NCBI GenBank assembly: GCA_964036195.1
Contig: OZ038452.1
Location: 27,725,785-27,789,784 of the forward strand
Length of the DNA stretch: 64,000 nt
Source of the DNA: Sphaerolaimus hirsutus
Lineage: Eukaryota > Nematoda > Chromadorea > Monhysterida > Sphaerolaimidae
Direction: 5' to 3'
Shown: one piece after another, positions 43,982-56,854 of the stretch
How the letters are laid out: the number at the start of each line of letters is the position of its first letter
Position numbering within the stretch: position 1 is the first letter of the stretch
The notes under the pieces: generated by a model
Databases searched by the model: none
The model's input: the letters and a program-made list of their open reading frames with translations, nothing else
Told to the model about the DNA's origin: nothing
Position numbers and translations under genes: made by a program

Positions 43982-45833
43982 TTAGGTTGTAAACTAATGA
44001 AGTGTCTTTTTTCGCCATCTCATACAAATATACATTTGTGCTTTCCATTGTGTTGTACGTTGACCGATATTGATGCCATTTGAGTATGTTGTGGTTTGGG
44101 GTCTGGGCTATGATGAAATGTTTTTGTTTGCTCAAATAATCCCCCAGTCCCGAGATAAGGGGGGTCTATAAAAAGGTGGTCATTTTACGTGGCCAATATG
44201 CACATTGACTTTGAAGCTTAATAACTCAGCCATTTCTGGGCCGATTCGGATCGTTCAACACTTAAAATAACCAGGACAATCCGCAGATTGTATTTTTGTG
44301 GTCGAGTTAGTGATGTCTTAATCCCGTATGCCGATTTGACCCGGTTTTTGAACCTGAAAAATATTCGTAAAGTCGGCGGACATTTCACCCTACAAAATCG
44401 GAGAGTTAGAATTCGCTCGTGAATAGAGCGAACAACGAAACTTGTGTCCCACGCGGACGCTAGAAATTGAAAAGGAAAATCATATTAAAAGAAAAATGGA
44501 CGTTTCGCTGCGTCCGTGCGTGCCGCGCCCTAGTTATCTACATTTTCAACGTTGCTCGTAAAGAATTTGACCGTTCAAACTACCGTTTTACCGTTCAAAC
44601 TACCGTTTTTGTTTTTATTTTATTTTTCATTCGTTGGCTCCGTTCCAACAGAAGAGAACTTGGCAGCTGGCCAAAATTTCGAAATCCGCTATTAATATGA
44701 ATAAAATAGGCTCACAATAGCTATATAACCATGTATAAAAACAAAAATAGCGATTATGAAGGTGGAAATTGGCAAAGCGAAGCAAATTTTAACGATTTTT
44801 TGCTAACTTTCAGTTTTCACTTTCATTTGTAAAATACGCAACTGGTAACTGGGATAAGGGCCAAGTTTTCATACTTGACCCGATCTATTCCAATGATTAA
44901 AATATTGCGTCACAATACCTAATGCCGTCATGCACTCTCCACTGGAGAGACTGACGCAAATGTTTGTAGGGCGATACGTCTGCGGACTTTAATTATAATT
45001 TTTCAAGACGATTTTTTGAAGTTGCTATCATATACTATAGACAAAAAGAATAAATCTGGCCCAAAAATTTCTTCAATATCTCTCTCCAGTCAAAAGTTAT
45101 ATCAGTTTAAACATTCGCCTCCCAACAATAAATAGAAAAATCTGCATGACGAGCAAATGCATGTGACTTCAGAAATCCATATCTCGGCCATTTCTCAGCC
45201 AATTTCCACCAATGAACACTTAAAATGATCAGAAAAACCTGTAAGTTTCATTTTTATTCTCAGGTTATCTGTATTCATCGTTCTTGATTAGTTGTTTACA
45301 TGTATGGGAGGCGGAAGTTTAAAGTTCTATTACTTTTGATTGGAAAGAGATATTGAAATAATTTTTTTGGTATGTTATCGTCTAAAGGTCTACCATTGTC
45401 TACCATTGTCTACCATTGTCTAAAGTATATGATAGCATGTTTAGAAAAATTTATTTTTTGTGTTTAAAAACTGGGTCAAATCGGCATACGTAATTTAGAC
45501 ATCACTCATCCGACCACAAAAATGGAATCTACTGGTTGTGCTGATCATTTTAAGTGTCGAACGATCCAAATTGGCCCAGAAATGGCTGAGTGAGTAAGGT
45601 TCAAAGTGAATGTGTAGACCGGCCATGCAAAATGACCACCTTTTTATAGACCCCCCTTATCTCGGGACTGGGGGATTATTCGAGGAAACAAAAACATTTC
45701 TTCATAGCCCAGACCCCAAACCCCAACATACTCAAATGGCATCAAAATCGGTCAACGTACAAAAGAATGTGGGATGCACAAATGTATATTTGTATGAAAT
45801 CGAAAAAAGACACTTCATTAGTTTACAACCTAA
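43982..45833 (+). mobile_element. Long-inverted-repeat element F2, carrying core K
   Basis: Same ends as F1 (TTAGGTTGTAAACTAATG...CATTAGTTTACAACCTAA) with TA flanks. It is about 670 bp longer than F1 because of extra sequence around 44,380-45,060 that includes core K. Confidence 0.85.
44636..44992 (+). repeat. Core sequence K inside F2
   Basis: TGGCTCCGTTCCAACAGAAG through GAAGGTGGAAATTGGCAAAG, CACTCTCCACTGGAGAGA and GTAGGGCGATACGTCTGC. It parallels the unique core of S1 and S2 but is more diverged than S1 and S2 are from each other. Confidence 0.75.
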
Positions 45834-46249
45834 TATTATGTATTGAAAAAAAGTGATGCAATAGCTTTTAACTGCGCGGCAGTGGGCAAAAATCAGAAAA
45901 CATTCCCAAAAAGTTAAGCAACACTGGGTTTGGGATCGTGCAAAAATGAGCGCTCATTCACCCAAATGATATAAAGCAATGCCAAAGCTGAAATGCAACA
46001 CGTTGGCTCTGTGCCAAGGGATGCTAGAGAGGGGTTGCACTGATACGCACATCTGCCCGATACGCACATTTGCCCGTTTTTTTCACTTGACACTCTTTCA
46101 AGTGATTTTCAGATATGAGTAAAGTAAAAAAAGTTGCGCAATGACATTAGTGAACTTTTTTCACTACACTCATATTTGAAAATCACCTGAAAATGTGTCA
46201 AGTTACAGTTGATACTTCATTTTCGATGAAAACGGTGCTTGGCACAATG
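45834..46249. other. Spacer between F2 and the repeat domain
   Basis: Contains two facing copies of a TTTTTTCACTTGACACTCTTT/AAAATGTGTCAAGT-like sequence at about 46,075-46,205 (a small inverted repeat). No gene seen. Confidence 0.35.
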
Positions 46250-47504
46250 CGGTTGATGTGCTGGTGCCACTCCCAGACCCCGAAAAAATCCCTAAAAATG
46301 TCAAATGTTATGCGAAGTGTCAAAAGTCATGGTAAATGCTCTGCAAAACGTTCAATACATTTTACGCCCTTGTTCATACATCTGGGCCTGCCCCCTGCCT
46401 TTCAAAAATCATGCAAAGTCTCAAAAATGTATAGAAAATGCCCCGCAAAATGCCAAATATTCAGTTCTCTATTTACTGTACCACCCCCAAATAAATTCGA
46501 GCATTTAATCGCACTTTAACAGATATGTCTTATGAAACCAATATTTCGCGGGTTTGAAAAACCTTTTTAGCAGCCTTAAAAATCTCATAAAGTACCATCT
46601 ACTGGGCTAAAGTACCCATGACTTTCCCCACTTACATGAGATTTGACATTTTACAAAACTTTTGCAATTTATCAAAAATAAAACGTCAAACGTCATGCAG
46701 CGTCAAAAGTCACATAAAGTACCCTGTACTTGCCATTTTGCAGCCCATTTTCCATAACATTTGACATTTTACAGGCCTCTATCCTACATCTAGGACAACC
46801 CGTGACATCATTTATCAAAAATCAAAAGTCAAACATCATGCTATCATAAACTGCCCTGTAATTCCCATTTTACACCTCATTTTCCATGACTTTTGACACT
46901 TTGCATGACATTTAACCTAATCTGAGGGTCGGGCTATTTCGAAAGGTGTTTACTATTTTGCCAGAACTTTCTAGAACTGACGTAATGTGTCACTAGACTA
47001 AATATGTACATGGGTATTGGTGCCCTGTTCGGGATATCACCTTGACTTTCAAAGCTTTCGCATGATATTTGACATTTTCAAGACATTCCTACAGTGTGTG
47101 ATTGCGTTCCAAAGGGCCCAAAGCAGTTCCTCGACATTGAATGTCATGTACTGTGAGAAGTTATAGAAAGTGCCCTGCTAAAAAGTTTTTTCAAACCCGC
47201 GAAATATAGGTTTCATTACACAAAGCTGCTGAAGTGCCATTAAATGCTCAACTGGTATTTATTTAGGAGTGCTACAGTAAATACCAGAACTGTGAATAGT
47301 TGGCATTTGGCAGGGCATTTTCCATAACTTTTGACACTTTGCATGACATTTTACAGGGCTTTTTACACGATCTGGGAGTGACAACTGGGCCCAAAGCAGT
47401 TCCTCAACATTCAGTCGCCATTTTGAAGGGCATTTACCATGACATTTGACACTTTGCATGACATTTGACATTTTACAGGGCTTTTTACAGGGTCTGAGAG
47501 TGGC

Positions 47505-48120
47505 ACCTGGGCCCACAATAGTTCCTCAACATTCAGCTAACTTGAACTTCACCTTGAACAATCAAGGTTCAGCACCTGATGAAAAGCTACATAAAACAAC
47601 AAAATGCAACCCTCTATAAAAGTGTTACAGAGCAAGGCTGTAGAATACTTTTAGTGTAAAACATTTCAGTCATTTAAAAAAAGTAAGTCCTCATAAATGG
47701 CGCCAGGGGGCAGTCCCAGACCTAGTAAAAAACCCTGTAACATGTAAAATGTCATGCTGTGTCAAAAGTCCTAGAAAGTGCCCTGAAAATGGCGACCTAC
47801 CTGCAGACATCCAAGGATGAATAAATGTGTAATGGACCAACATGAAACAAGAGAAATCACACAATCAACAGGTGCCAATCCCAGATCCTGTAAAAAGCCC
47901 TGTAAAATGCCGAATGTCATGCAGTGTCAAACGTCATAGACAGTGCCGTGAAAATTGCGAGTCAACGCTTTGCAGGGCGTTTTCGATGACTTTGACAGTT
48001 TGTCAACCCCTTCACGCACCTGTAGACATGGACCACCTGCAATCACCTACATGGAACAAACGCAATCACACAATCAGTAGCTGCCAATCCCAGATCATGT
48101 AAAAAGTCCTGTAAAATGTC
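47505..48120 (+). repeat. 670-bp repeat block, copy 2
   Basis: Parallel to 36,715-37,390, slightly shorter. Confidence 0.7.
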
Positions 48121-49353
48121 AAATGTCATGGAAAATGGCCTGCAAAATCGCAACAACAGGGCACTTTATGAGACTTTTGACACTGCATGATATTTGACAT
48201 TTGAGTTTTGATAAATGGTGTCAGGGGGCAGTCCCAGACTCCCAGATCTAGCAAAAACGCCTGTAAAATGTCAAATGTCATGGAAAATGGCCTGCAAAAT
48301 GGCAACTACCGGGCACTCTATGAGACTTTTGACGCTGCATGACATTTGACATTTGAGTTTTGATATATGGCAAAAGTCCTGTCAAATGTCAAATGTCATG
48401 TAAAGTGTGAAAAGTCATGGGAAATGCCTGCCAAAATGGCAAGTACATGGCACTTTATGAGACTTTTAACGTTGCATGACATTTGGCATTTGAGTTTTGA
48501 TAATTGACCACAGGGGGCATTCCCAGACCTAGCAAAAAGCCCTGTAAAATGTCAAATGTCATGTACTGTAAAAAGTTATAGAAAGCGCCCTGCTAAAAAG
48601 CTAAAAAATTTTTTCAAACCCGCGAAATATAGGTTTCATTACATATAGCTGCTAAAGTGCCATTAACTGCTCAACTGGTATTTTTTAGGAGTGCTACAGT
48701 AAATACCAGTACTGTGAATAGTCAGCATTTTGCAGGGTATTTTCCATGACTTTTGACACTTTGCATGACATTTGACAATTTACAGGGCTTTTTACAAGGT
48801 CTGGGAGTGGCAACTGGTCCCAAAGCAGTTCCTCGACATTCAGTCACCATTTTGCAGGGCATTTAGCATGACATTTGACATTTTACAGGGCTTTTTACGG
48901 GTTCTGGAAGTCCCTGTAAAATGTCGAATGTCATGTACTGTGAAACGTTATAGAAAGTGCCTTGCTAAAAAGCCAAGTTTTTTCAAACCTGCGAAATATA
49001 GGTTTCATTACACATAGCTGCTAAAGTGCCATTAAATGCTCAACCGGTATTTATTTAAAGGAGTGCTACAGTAAATACCCTGTGAATAGTTGGCATTTTG
49101 CGGGGCATTTTCCATGACTTTTGACACTTTGCATGACATTTGACATTTTACACGGCTTTTTACAGGGTCTGGGAGTGGCAACTGGGCCCAAAGCAGTTCC
49201 TCGACATTCAGTCGCCATTTTGAAGGGCATTTACCATGACATTTGACACTTTGCATGACATTTGACATTTTACAGGGTCTGGGAGTGACAACTGGGCCCA
49301 AAGCAGTTCCTTGACATTCAGTTGCCATTTTGCAGGGGATTTTCCATGACATT

Positions 49354-49799
49354 CAGGGCCGTATCCAGGGGGGGGGCGGGGGGGGCTGCAGCCCCCCCCC
49401 CTCCTGGGCGAGAGATAAAAATGTGCAGGAAAATGCGATTTTCAGTATCAATTTTTCAGGTGTTTGCAAAAAATTTGCGCGCAAGCGCGCATTTTCTTAT
49501 GTCGCGTGATCTACTGTCTGCACATCGGTCTCTGTATCCCAAATACCCATTACATGTAAATACACAAATATACGTTTTTCGCTCTATATGTATGCATATT
49601 TACATACATATACAGCGGTTCTCGGCGCCAGCGCCGACGCCAATGGCGCCATAGCGTGGCGCCTAGGAATGACGCCAGTGCCATGACACCATTCAATCAC
49701 CATTAAGGTAAAATTTTAGGGGGGATGGCTCAGCCCCCCCTCGCCGGGTTCTGTAAACAAGCAGCCCCCCCCAGCTCCAAAATCCTGGATACGTCCCTG
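49354..49799 (+). mobile_element. hAT-type MITE, family C (copy C5)
   Basis: CAGGGCCGTATCCAGG...CCTGGATACGTCCCTG with perfect target duplication ATGACATT (49,346-49,353, 49,800-49,807). 446 bp. It disrupts the repeat phrase CCATGACATTTGAC. Confidence 0.95.
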
Positions 49800-50114
49800 A
49801 TGACATTTGACACTTTGCATGACATTTGACATTTTACAGGGCTTTTTACAGGGTCTGGGAGTGACAACTGGGCCCAAAGCAGTTCCTCGACAGTCAGTCG
49901 CCATTTTGCAGGGCATTTACCATGACATTTGACACTTTGCATGACATTTGACATTTTACAGGGCTTTTTACAGGATCTAGGAGTGACAACTGAGCCCAAA
50001 GCAGTTCCTCAACATTCAGTCGCCATTTTGAAGGGCATTTACCATTACATTTGACACTTTGCATGACATTTGACATTTTACAGGGCTTTTTACAGGGTCT
50101 GAGAGTGGCACCTG

Positions 50115-50790
50115 GGCCCACAGTAGTTCCTCAACATTCAGCTTCAACTTGAACTTCACCTTGAACAATCGTGGGTCAGCGCCTGATGAAAAGCTACATA
50201 AAACAACAAAATGCAATTCTCTAAAAAAATGTGTTACCGAGCAAGGCTGTAGAACACTTATAGTGTAAAACATTTCAGCATTTTAAAAAAAGTAAGTCCT
50301 CATAAATGACGCCAGGGGGCAGTCCCAGACCTAGTAAAAGGCCCTGTAAAATGTCAAATGTCATGCTGTGTCAAAAGTCCTAGAAAGTGCCCTGAAAACG
50401 GCGACCTACCTGCAGACATCCAAGGATGAATAAATGTGTAATGGACCAACATGAAACAAGAGAAATGACACAATCAACAGGTGCCAATCCCAGATCCTGT
50501 AAAAAGCCCTGTAAAATGCCGAATGTCATGCAGTGTCAAACGTCATAGAAAGTGCCGTGGAAATTGCGAGTCAATGTTTTGCAGGGCGTTTTCGATGACT
50601 TTGACAGTTTGTCAACCCCTTCACGCACCTGTAGACATGGACCACCTGCAATCACCTACATGGAACAAACGCAGTCACACAATCAGTAGCTGCCAATCCC
50701 AGATCAAGTCCTGTAAAATGTCAAATGTCATGCAAAGTGTCAAAAGTCATGGAAAATGGCCTGCAAAATGGCAACTCACCTAGCAAAAAG
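50115..50790 (+). repeat. 670-bp repeat block, copy 3
   Basis: Parallel to 36,715-37,390. Confidence 0.7.
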
Positions 50791-50989
50791 CCCTGTAAAA
50801 TGTTGAATGTCAGGGCACTTTATGAGACTTTTGACGCTGCATGACATTTGACATTTGAGTTTTCATAAATGGCAAAAGTCCTGTAGAATGTCAAATGTCA
50901 TGTAAAGTGTGAAAAGTCATGGGAAATGCCCGCCAAAATCGCAAGTACACAGCACTTTATGAGACTTTAAACGTTGCATGACATTTGAC

Positions 50990-51760
50990 ATTTGAGTTTT
51001 GATAAATGGCGTCAGGGGGCAGTCCCAGATCTAGGAAAAAAAGCCTGTAAAATGTCAAATGTCATGGAAAATGGCCTGCAAAATGGCAACTACAGGGCAC
51101 TTTATGAGACTTTTGACAGTGCATTACATTTGACATTCGAGTTTTGATAAATGGCATCAGGGGGCAGTCCCAGATCTAGGAAAAAAGCCTGTAAAATGTC
51201 AAATGTCATGGAAAATGGCCTGCAAAATGGCAACTACAGGGCACTTTATGAGACTATTGACACTGCATGACGTTTGACATTTGAGTTTTGATAAATGGTG
51301 TCATGGGGCAGTCCCAGACTCCCAGATCTAGCAAAAAAGCCTGTAAAATGTCAAATGTCATGGAAAATGGCCTGCAAAATGGCAACTACCAGGCACTCTG
51401 TGAGACTTTTGACGCTGCATGACATTTGACATTTGAGTTTTGATAAATGGTGTCAGGGGGCAGTCTCAGACTGCCAGATCTAGCAAACAGGCCTGTAAAA
51501 TTTCAAATGTCATGGAAAATGGCCTGCAAAATGGCAACTACCAGGCACTCTGTGAGACTTTTGACGCTGCATGACATTTGACATTTGAGTTTTGATAAAT
51601 GGCGTCAGGGGGCAGTCCCAGATCTAGCAAAAAAGCCTGTAAAATGTCAAATGTCATGGAAAATGGCCTGGAAAATGGCAACTATCAGGCACTTTATGAG
51701 ACTTTTGACGCTGCATGACATTTGACATTTGAGTTTTGATAAATGGCAAAAGTCCTGTAA
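50990..51760 (+). repeat. Tandem array with a period of about 145 bp
   Basis: GCCTGTAAAATGTCAAATGT (one copy TTTCAAATGT) recurs at about 51,041, 51,187, 51,330, 51,490 and 51,636. Each copy is followed by GGAAAATGGCCTG(C/G)AAAATG, TGAGACTTTTGACGCTGCAT and GATAAATGG(C/T)GTCAGGGG. This is the most regular part of the repeat domain. Confidence 0.85.
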
Positions 51761-52199
51761 AATGTCAAATGTCATGTAAAGTGTGAAAAGTCATGGGAAA
51801 ATGCCTGCCAAAATGGCAAGTACATGGCACTTTATGAGACTTTTAACGTTGCATGACATTTGAGTTTTGATAAATGACCACAGGGGGCAGTCCCAGACCT
51901 AGTAAAAAGCTCTGTAAAATGTCAAATGTCATGTACCATGAAAAGTTATAGAAAGTGCCCTGCTAAAAAGCTAAAAAGTTTTTTCAAACCCGCAAAATAT
52001 AGGTTTCATTACACATAGTAGCTAAAGTGCCATTAAATGCTCAACCTGTATTTATTTAAAGGAGTGCTACAGTAAATACCCTGTGAATAGTTGGCATTTT
52101 GCAGGGCATTTTCCATGACTTTTGACACTTTGCATGACATTTGACATTTTACATGGCTTTTTACATGGTCTGGGAGTGGCAAGTGGAAGGAGCTAGACT

Positions 52200-54270
52200 C
52201 TAGACTCTATAAAAATAAGTTTGAAAATTTTGAAAAATTGGGACATGAAAGCGCAGCGCACTTATTTTCGCCCGCCCCCCGAGTTATAACTTCCACCTGG
52301 CCGCCACTTGAGCATGAATTGCCGACGTGGAATGTTGGCTCATGGCCAACAGCGGCTTGTGTAGGTAGTAGTGGCGGCACACGGACCTATGGTGACGCGG
52401 CAAAAATTTCGAAAATTGTGCCTAAGGGGACTGATAAAAATAAAGTCGTAAAAGCAACTAGAAAATTTATGAAATTGACTAGAAAAGTGAGCATGACTAG
52501 AAAAGGTGAACTAGACTAGAATTCATGTTATCATGACTAGACGACCAGAAAGAATTCAATCTGGGTGAGACTCACCATACAAATATTTGTACAAATTCAC
52601 ACAAACATATACAAGTGTCACTGTAGGTGAAATAAATAAATACAGGGCACAGGGGGGGGGGCTTGTGGGAAAAGTTGACCCAAACATGCGTGCAATTTGA
52701 CAGAGTTTTCAAATCCAAAGATAAATTTTCAAATAAAAATTACATGCATGAAGGGGTTGACTGCAAGCCCTACGCCCCTACCACACAACGAACACAGCGA
52801 GCGGCCCCCCTCCACATAATCCAGACCCCCCGGGGAGAAAGATCCCAAAAAACAGTAAAATGTGGCGTTCTGTGGGTGAAATAAAATTTGGTTTCATCAG
52901 AAATTTGTTTTTCGGAAAAGGCACCCGGCCACAATTCCCCTCCCCCAACCAAGTCAGCCCCTTGTCCCAGCTGAATCCTCGAGACTATCGCTCCTCGAGT
53001 CATATGTCTCTGGGCTGTGTAAAGATAAAAGGGATTTACCGCAAATCCTTCAATAAGACCACCCTCGAATAACTCCCCCTGTTGGCGAGGTGAGGAAAAA
53101 ATAACTCCCCCCCTCGAATAACTCCCCCCTCTTGAATAACTTTCCCCTCTGGATGAAAACAATACTATACAAAAACACAAAATAATATGAGCCTACAGCA
53201 GCGACAGCAGATACATGATGTGTATGCAGTGCATACACATCTTTTTATTGTTCTTGGACAGCTAAATACCTGAATTACATGAGTTTAACAGACTGCACCC
53301 AACAAGGAAAAAATAACTCCCCCCATCGAATAACTCCCCCCTCCAAAACGTCTGACGAAAAAATAACTCCCCTGGGGTCTTATTACAGGATTTAGAGTAT
53401 ACATGACGGGGAAACAATATAAGGGGGATATTGGAAGGATTTTTGCCCGATTGGTCGGAAAATGTCTTAGACTCCGCCCACCTGGTCGAGAAAAAGCACG
53501 ACCAAGAGTAAAAATACAATGTTTTTGAAGAAAAAAAATTTTGGCAGGGGTTTGCCCTGTGAAACTGATATTTCACCCCCCAGAAACATCAATCATTCAC
53601 TAAATGTTTACCCCCAACCCCCCACTGAAACCTCAAACCCCCCCCCCCAAGGTGACAAAAATTCGAAAATTGTATTTTTAACGGAACTTGGATGTGAAAA
53701 GCTGCGCGAAATTTCGCTGTGAAGAAACTACCACTAGAAACCCTAAAGGAACCTATGATGACATTGGTATCGATGGAAAACGCCCAATTGATAATATCAA
53801 ACCCCCAAAAATGGGAAAAATTCGGTTCGCAAATCTTGCAAAGTATTTTGATGCAAAATTTCGTGCAGCGTTTCGCTCTGTAAAAATGGAATGGGGATTA
53901 TCAAAGAAGGCAATCTATTGCACCTTTTACATTCGCCCCCCCCTTGACGCCAATGTCCCCCCCTGGGTGTGACCAACCCCCCCCTCAAACTTCAACTCCC
54001 CACAGTCAACGAAGAAAATTCACAAGAAACGAGGCAAAAGGCCTCAAAACCCCCCGCTCGCCATGCCGCCCTGCTTTTCCTCGAAGTCCGGCCACTGATA
54101 CATCCTCTGAAATGAATAGCCGCTGGGTTGCATTGATTTGGCATCGTGCCAACGCAGCTGAAGGCGAAAATTTCGTAAATCAGCTGGAAAACGGACTAGA
54201 CAGCCAAATAAATAGAACATGGCCATTTAGTGGCAAATCACTTCCTTTCCACTGCTAAATCTGTGTGAAA
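52200..54270 (+). mobile_element. Diverged 2 kb element G, copy 2
   Basis: Parallel to 38,823-40,830 (CGGACCTATGGTGACGCGGC; GCGGCCCCCCTCCAC; CGACTCCTCGAG-like block at 52,980; TCTCTGGGCTGTG). It carries an extra TA-flanked element at 53,056-53,380. No intact frame. Confidence 0.5.
53056..53380 (+). mobile_element. TA-flanked element related to family B, nested in G copy 2
   Basis: AGACCACCCTCGAATAACTC...AACTCCCCTGGGGTCT with TA outside both ends. Arms repeat CTCGAATAACTCCCCCC, like the CTCGAAATACCCCCC of family B. Confidence 0.6.
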
Positions 54271-56470
54271 GACGGTTCACGCATTAAAATAAAATCACAA
54301 AATAAAACAAATAAATAGAATAACAAAAGGCCTAGGTGGGGACTTTCATTCTAAAAGTTCACATATCCAGATTTTTCGATTTTTCAAAATCACATTTTAA
54401 AGTTTGGCGCTGGCCCGGCAGCGCCATGTTTGGGCGACAAAGCTTGCCCTGCACTTTTCAGATATCTCGGACATTTGTCTACAATTTTTGTGTCCCTAAA
54501 TTTTGTCAGCTGGCAAATATTTTGGGAGTATGTCATATTTTGTAAACCACCCAAAATAAGGAGTAAATTTGAAAATTTGAACTTGAAATGTAAATAACTT
54601 GCTAACGGTGCATCGCAGGGCAAAACCAATTACACCACTGAAAAGCCCTGTTTGAAAAGTACCCAAACCTAAATGTTCATATCTATATTTTTACCCGTAC
54701 TCGATTTATAGAGCAAAATATTTTTGGAAATTCACGTATGAACTTTTGGAAATGAAAATTTATTTTGTATGGGGTCTTCGCCGGTTCTTCGCGAGCGATC
54801 CGAAGCACGCGTGAACTTTTGGAAATGAAACTCCTGTGGTCTGGGATGGATATGTGATCTTTCGACGCGGAACTTCTGTTTTTCATTTAGGGGATTCGAG
54901 ATGGATATGAAAATTTCGATGGAACTGTCGATATGAAAATTGTGATTTTTCTGAAAATCGGTACCACTGTATCTCAGGAACGAAATGGACTATAATGCTG
55001 ATTTTTTTTCTAAAATGTGAAAAACTATACGTGGAGGTCAAATCCACGCTTAATTCGATTTTTCTGGATTTGGCGCTTGTGAACTTTTGGAACGGAAATC
55101 CCCAGGTGTGAAAATGGCTAATGGAGTGATTGGCGCGTGCAAAAATGTGCGCGAAAGCGAACAATGGAGTGTACTGGAGAAATATGACCAGTCGTTCCAA
55201 AGTTCAGGAGTCAGTTCATTAAGTACCATAATTAACATAAAAATAGCTATTGCAGCCCGAAATTGATGCCCGACAGGGTGGGCATAGGAATTAAAAATGG
55301 GGTAAAATTCTGTAAGAAATTTCCTGAACAAAATTTCGACTGTAAAAACGAAGGTTTGAGCAACGTTGACTATGTGCCAAGAAAAGAAATGATGTTTGGG
55401 TACAAGTGTGGTAAAAAAGAAATGGATACAGGGGTGATGCAAGCACCCCTCAGAAAGAAAAAATTTGAGCATACCCCCCAAATAAGCCACCGGCGAGAGA
55501 TAAAAATGAAAAAAACAAACCCTTGTGGGCAATTTTCACTGAAAATTGGCCACCGAGCGAAAGTAGCCCCAGGGCCGCATTCCTATTCACCAATCGAGTG
55601 CCAACCACCCCATCCGAACTGCCAAAACGACCTAAAGAACCTGAAAATCTGAAAATAGAATGTCAATTCAAGTTGTCAGGCAGTCAGCCTGAAGTGTCCT
55701 TTGAATTTCACACTGCATCTAGGGTTGGGACGATATGACTTTTCCATATCGATATTCTATATTTTTTACTCGACGGACCGCATTCTATGCATTTTTCTGA
55801 ATGAAACACTCCATCATGATGTCATCATAATAAAAATAAAAATAATTCCAGCAAAAAAACATGACGGGAAAAAACATTCCTCATTTGTATGCGACTCTGC
55901 CTTTTTCTTTTTAAAAATAGGTAGTTTTTTTTTTGTGAAAGTGCATACATAAGTATCTACCTCGCGCATTATCGACTAAGACATAAATAACTTTGCGGTC
56001 CGCTGAGTATATATAATTTTTCTTGATAAAGGAAGTTGGAATGCGAAAAGCAGACAAATGACTGATTGATAACAACATTTGACAAAATAAATGTTAAAAA
56101 TTCATGAATATGTATTTTTGAACATTGTAAAACTCTACTAAACTATATATATACCTACACAGTGTTATAATAAATAGTGCATAGTGCATAAGTACAAAAT
56201 ACCAATCATAATGAAGTATTTACTAACACTCAAATACAATATAATAGAATGCTCACATTATAAGAAAATGCATCGTCATATTTACAGTGTGTTATTTACT
56301 AGCAATGCACATTTTGTAAAGATTATGATTTCTAAAGGTTTACTTGGGCTTGGCAATTGGGGGGTTCATAAACAGATATCCAACATCACATTCTTCTTTA
56401 GTTTCTTACAATTTTGCTAGACCCGACCGAAGGTCGGCGCGAGGACTGCTAGTATTTTATAGTTGTAAAC
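54271..56470. other. 2.2 kb spacer between G copy 2 and S2
   Basis: No gene is supported. Frames of up to 160 codons (55,050-55,532, minus; 55,263-55,652, plus) overlap each other on opposite strands and lack splice sites or family motifs. AT-rich from 55,740. The phrase GACATAAAT...GCGGTCCGCTGAGTATAT at about 55,980 resembles AGACATAAATCAGTGC...CCGCCGAGTATA at 43,605, so old element pieces are likely. Confidence 0.35.
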
Positions 56471-56854
56471 AATTGAGGCGTCTAATTCTAAAAGTCGACA
56501 AGTCCACAAAATGCGATTTCGAGTAAATCGCATTTTAAGTTTCAGATCCAATTTGTGGTCTGTGCAGCGTGTCCAATCTGGCTCTCTCATGCTTTACATT
56601 AAGTTCCATATGTTGACAATAAAGTGTCAAATTTTCAACCCCTGCTCTCAACGTTTATGTGAAAAATGGGGTGTCCATAAAATGCCATTTGGATATTTGC
56701 AAGAAATCAGCAGCAAAATCCAGTAAACAAAGGTGGACTTGTCGACTTCTTGCTGCAAACACCTTCGGACTTGTCGACTTCTTGCTTTAAACCATGTGGA
56801 CTTGTCGACTTTTTGCACTTGCAAACATTTGATTTAAAAGCACCTGGAAGTTGC

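Larger units (their letters stand above)
46250..52190. repeat. Right half of the TGTCAAATGTCAT repeat domain
   Basis: Same units as at 27.3-38.8 kb, in both orientations. The left part (46.25-47.1 kb) is clearly more decayed than the rest. It ends abruptly at about 52,190 after GGTCTGGGAGTGGCAAG. No gene is supported. Confidence 0.8.

Noticed and set aside
29654-52170. Recurring frames such as MSNVMQSVKSHGKCPAKW and PVKCQMSCKVSKVMENALQN
   Set aside because: Made by the TGTCAAATGTCAT repeat in either orientation; copies shift frame and end at random points.
55050-55652. 160- and 129-codon frames on opposite strands
   Set aside because: They overlap each other, lack family motifs and have no supporting splice signals.
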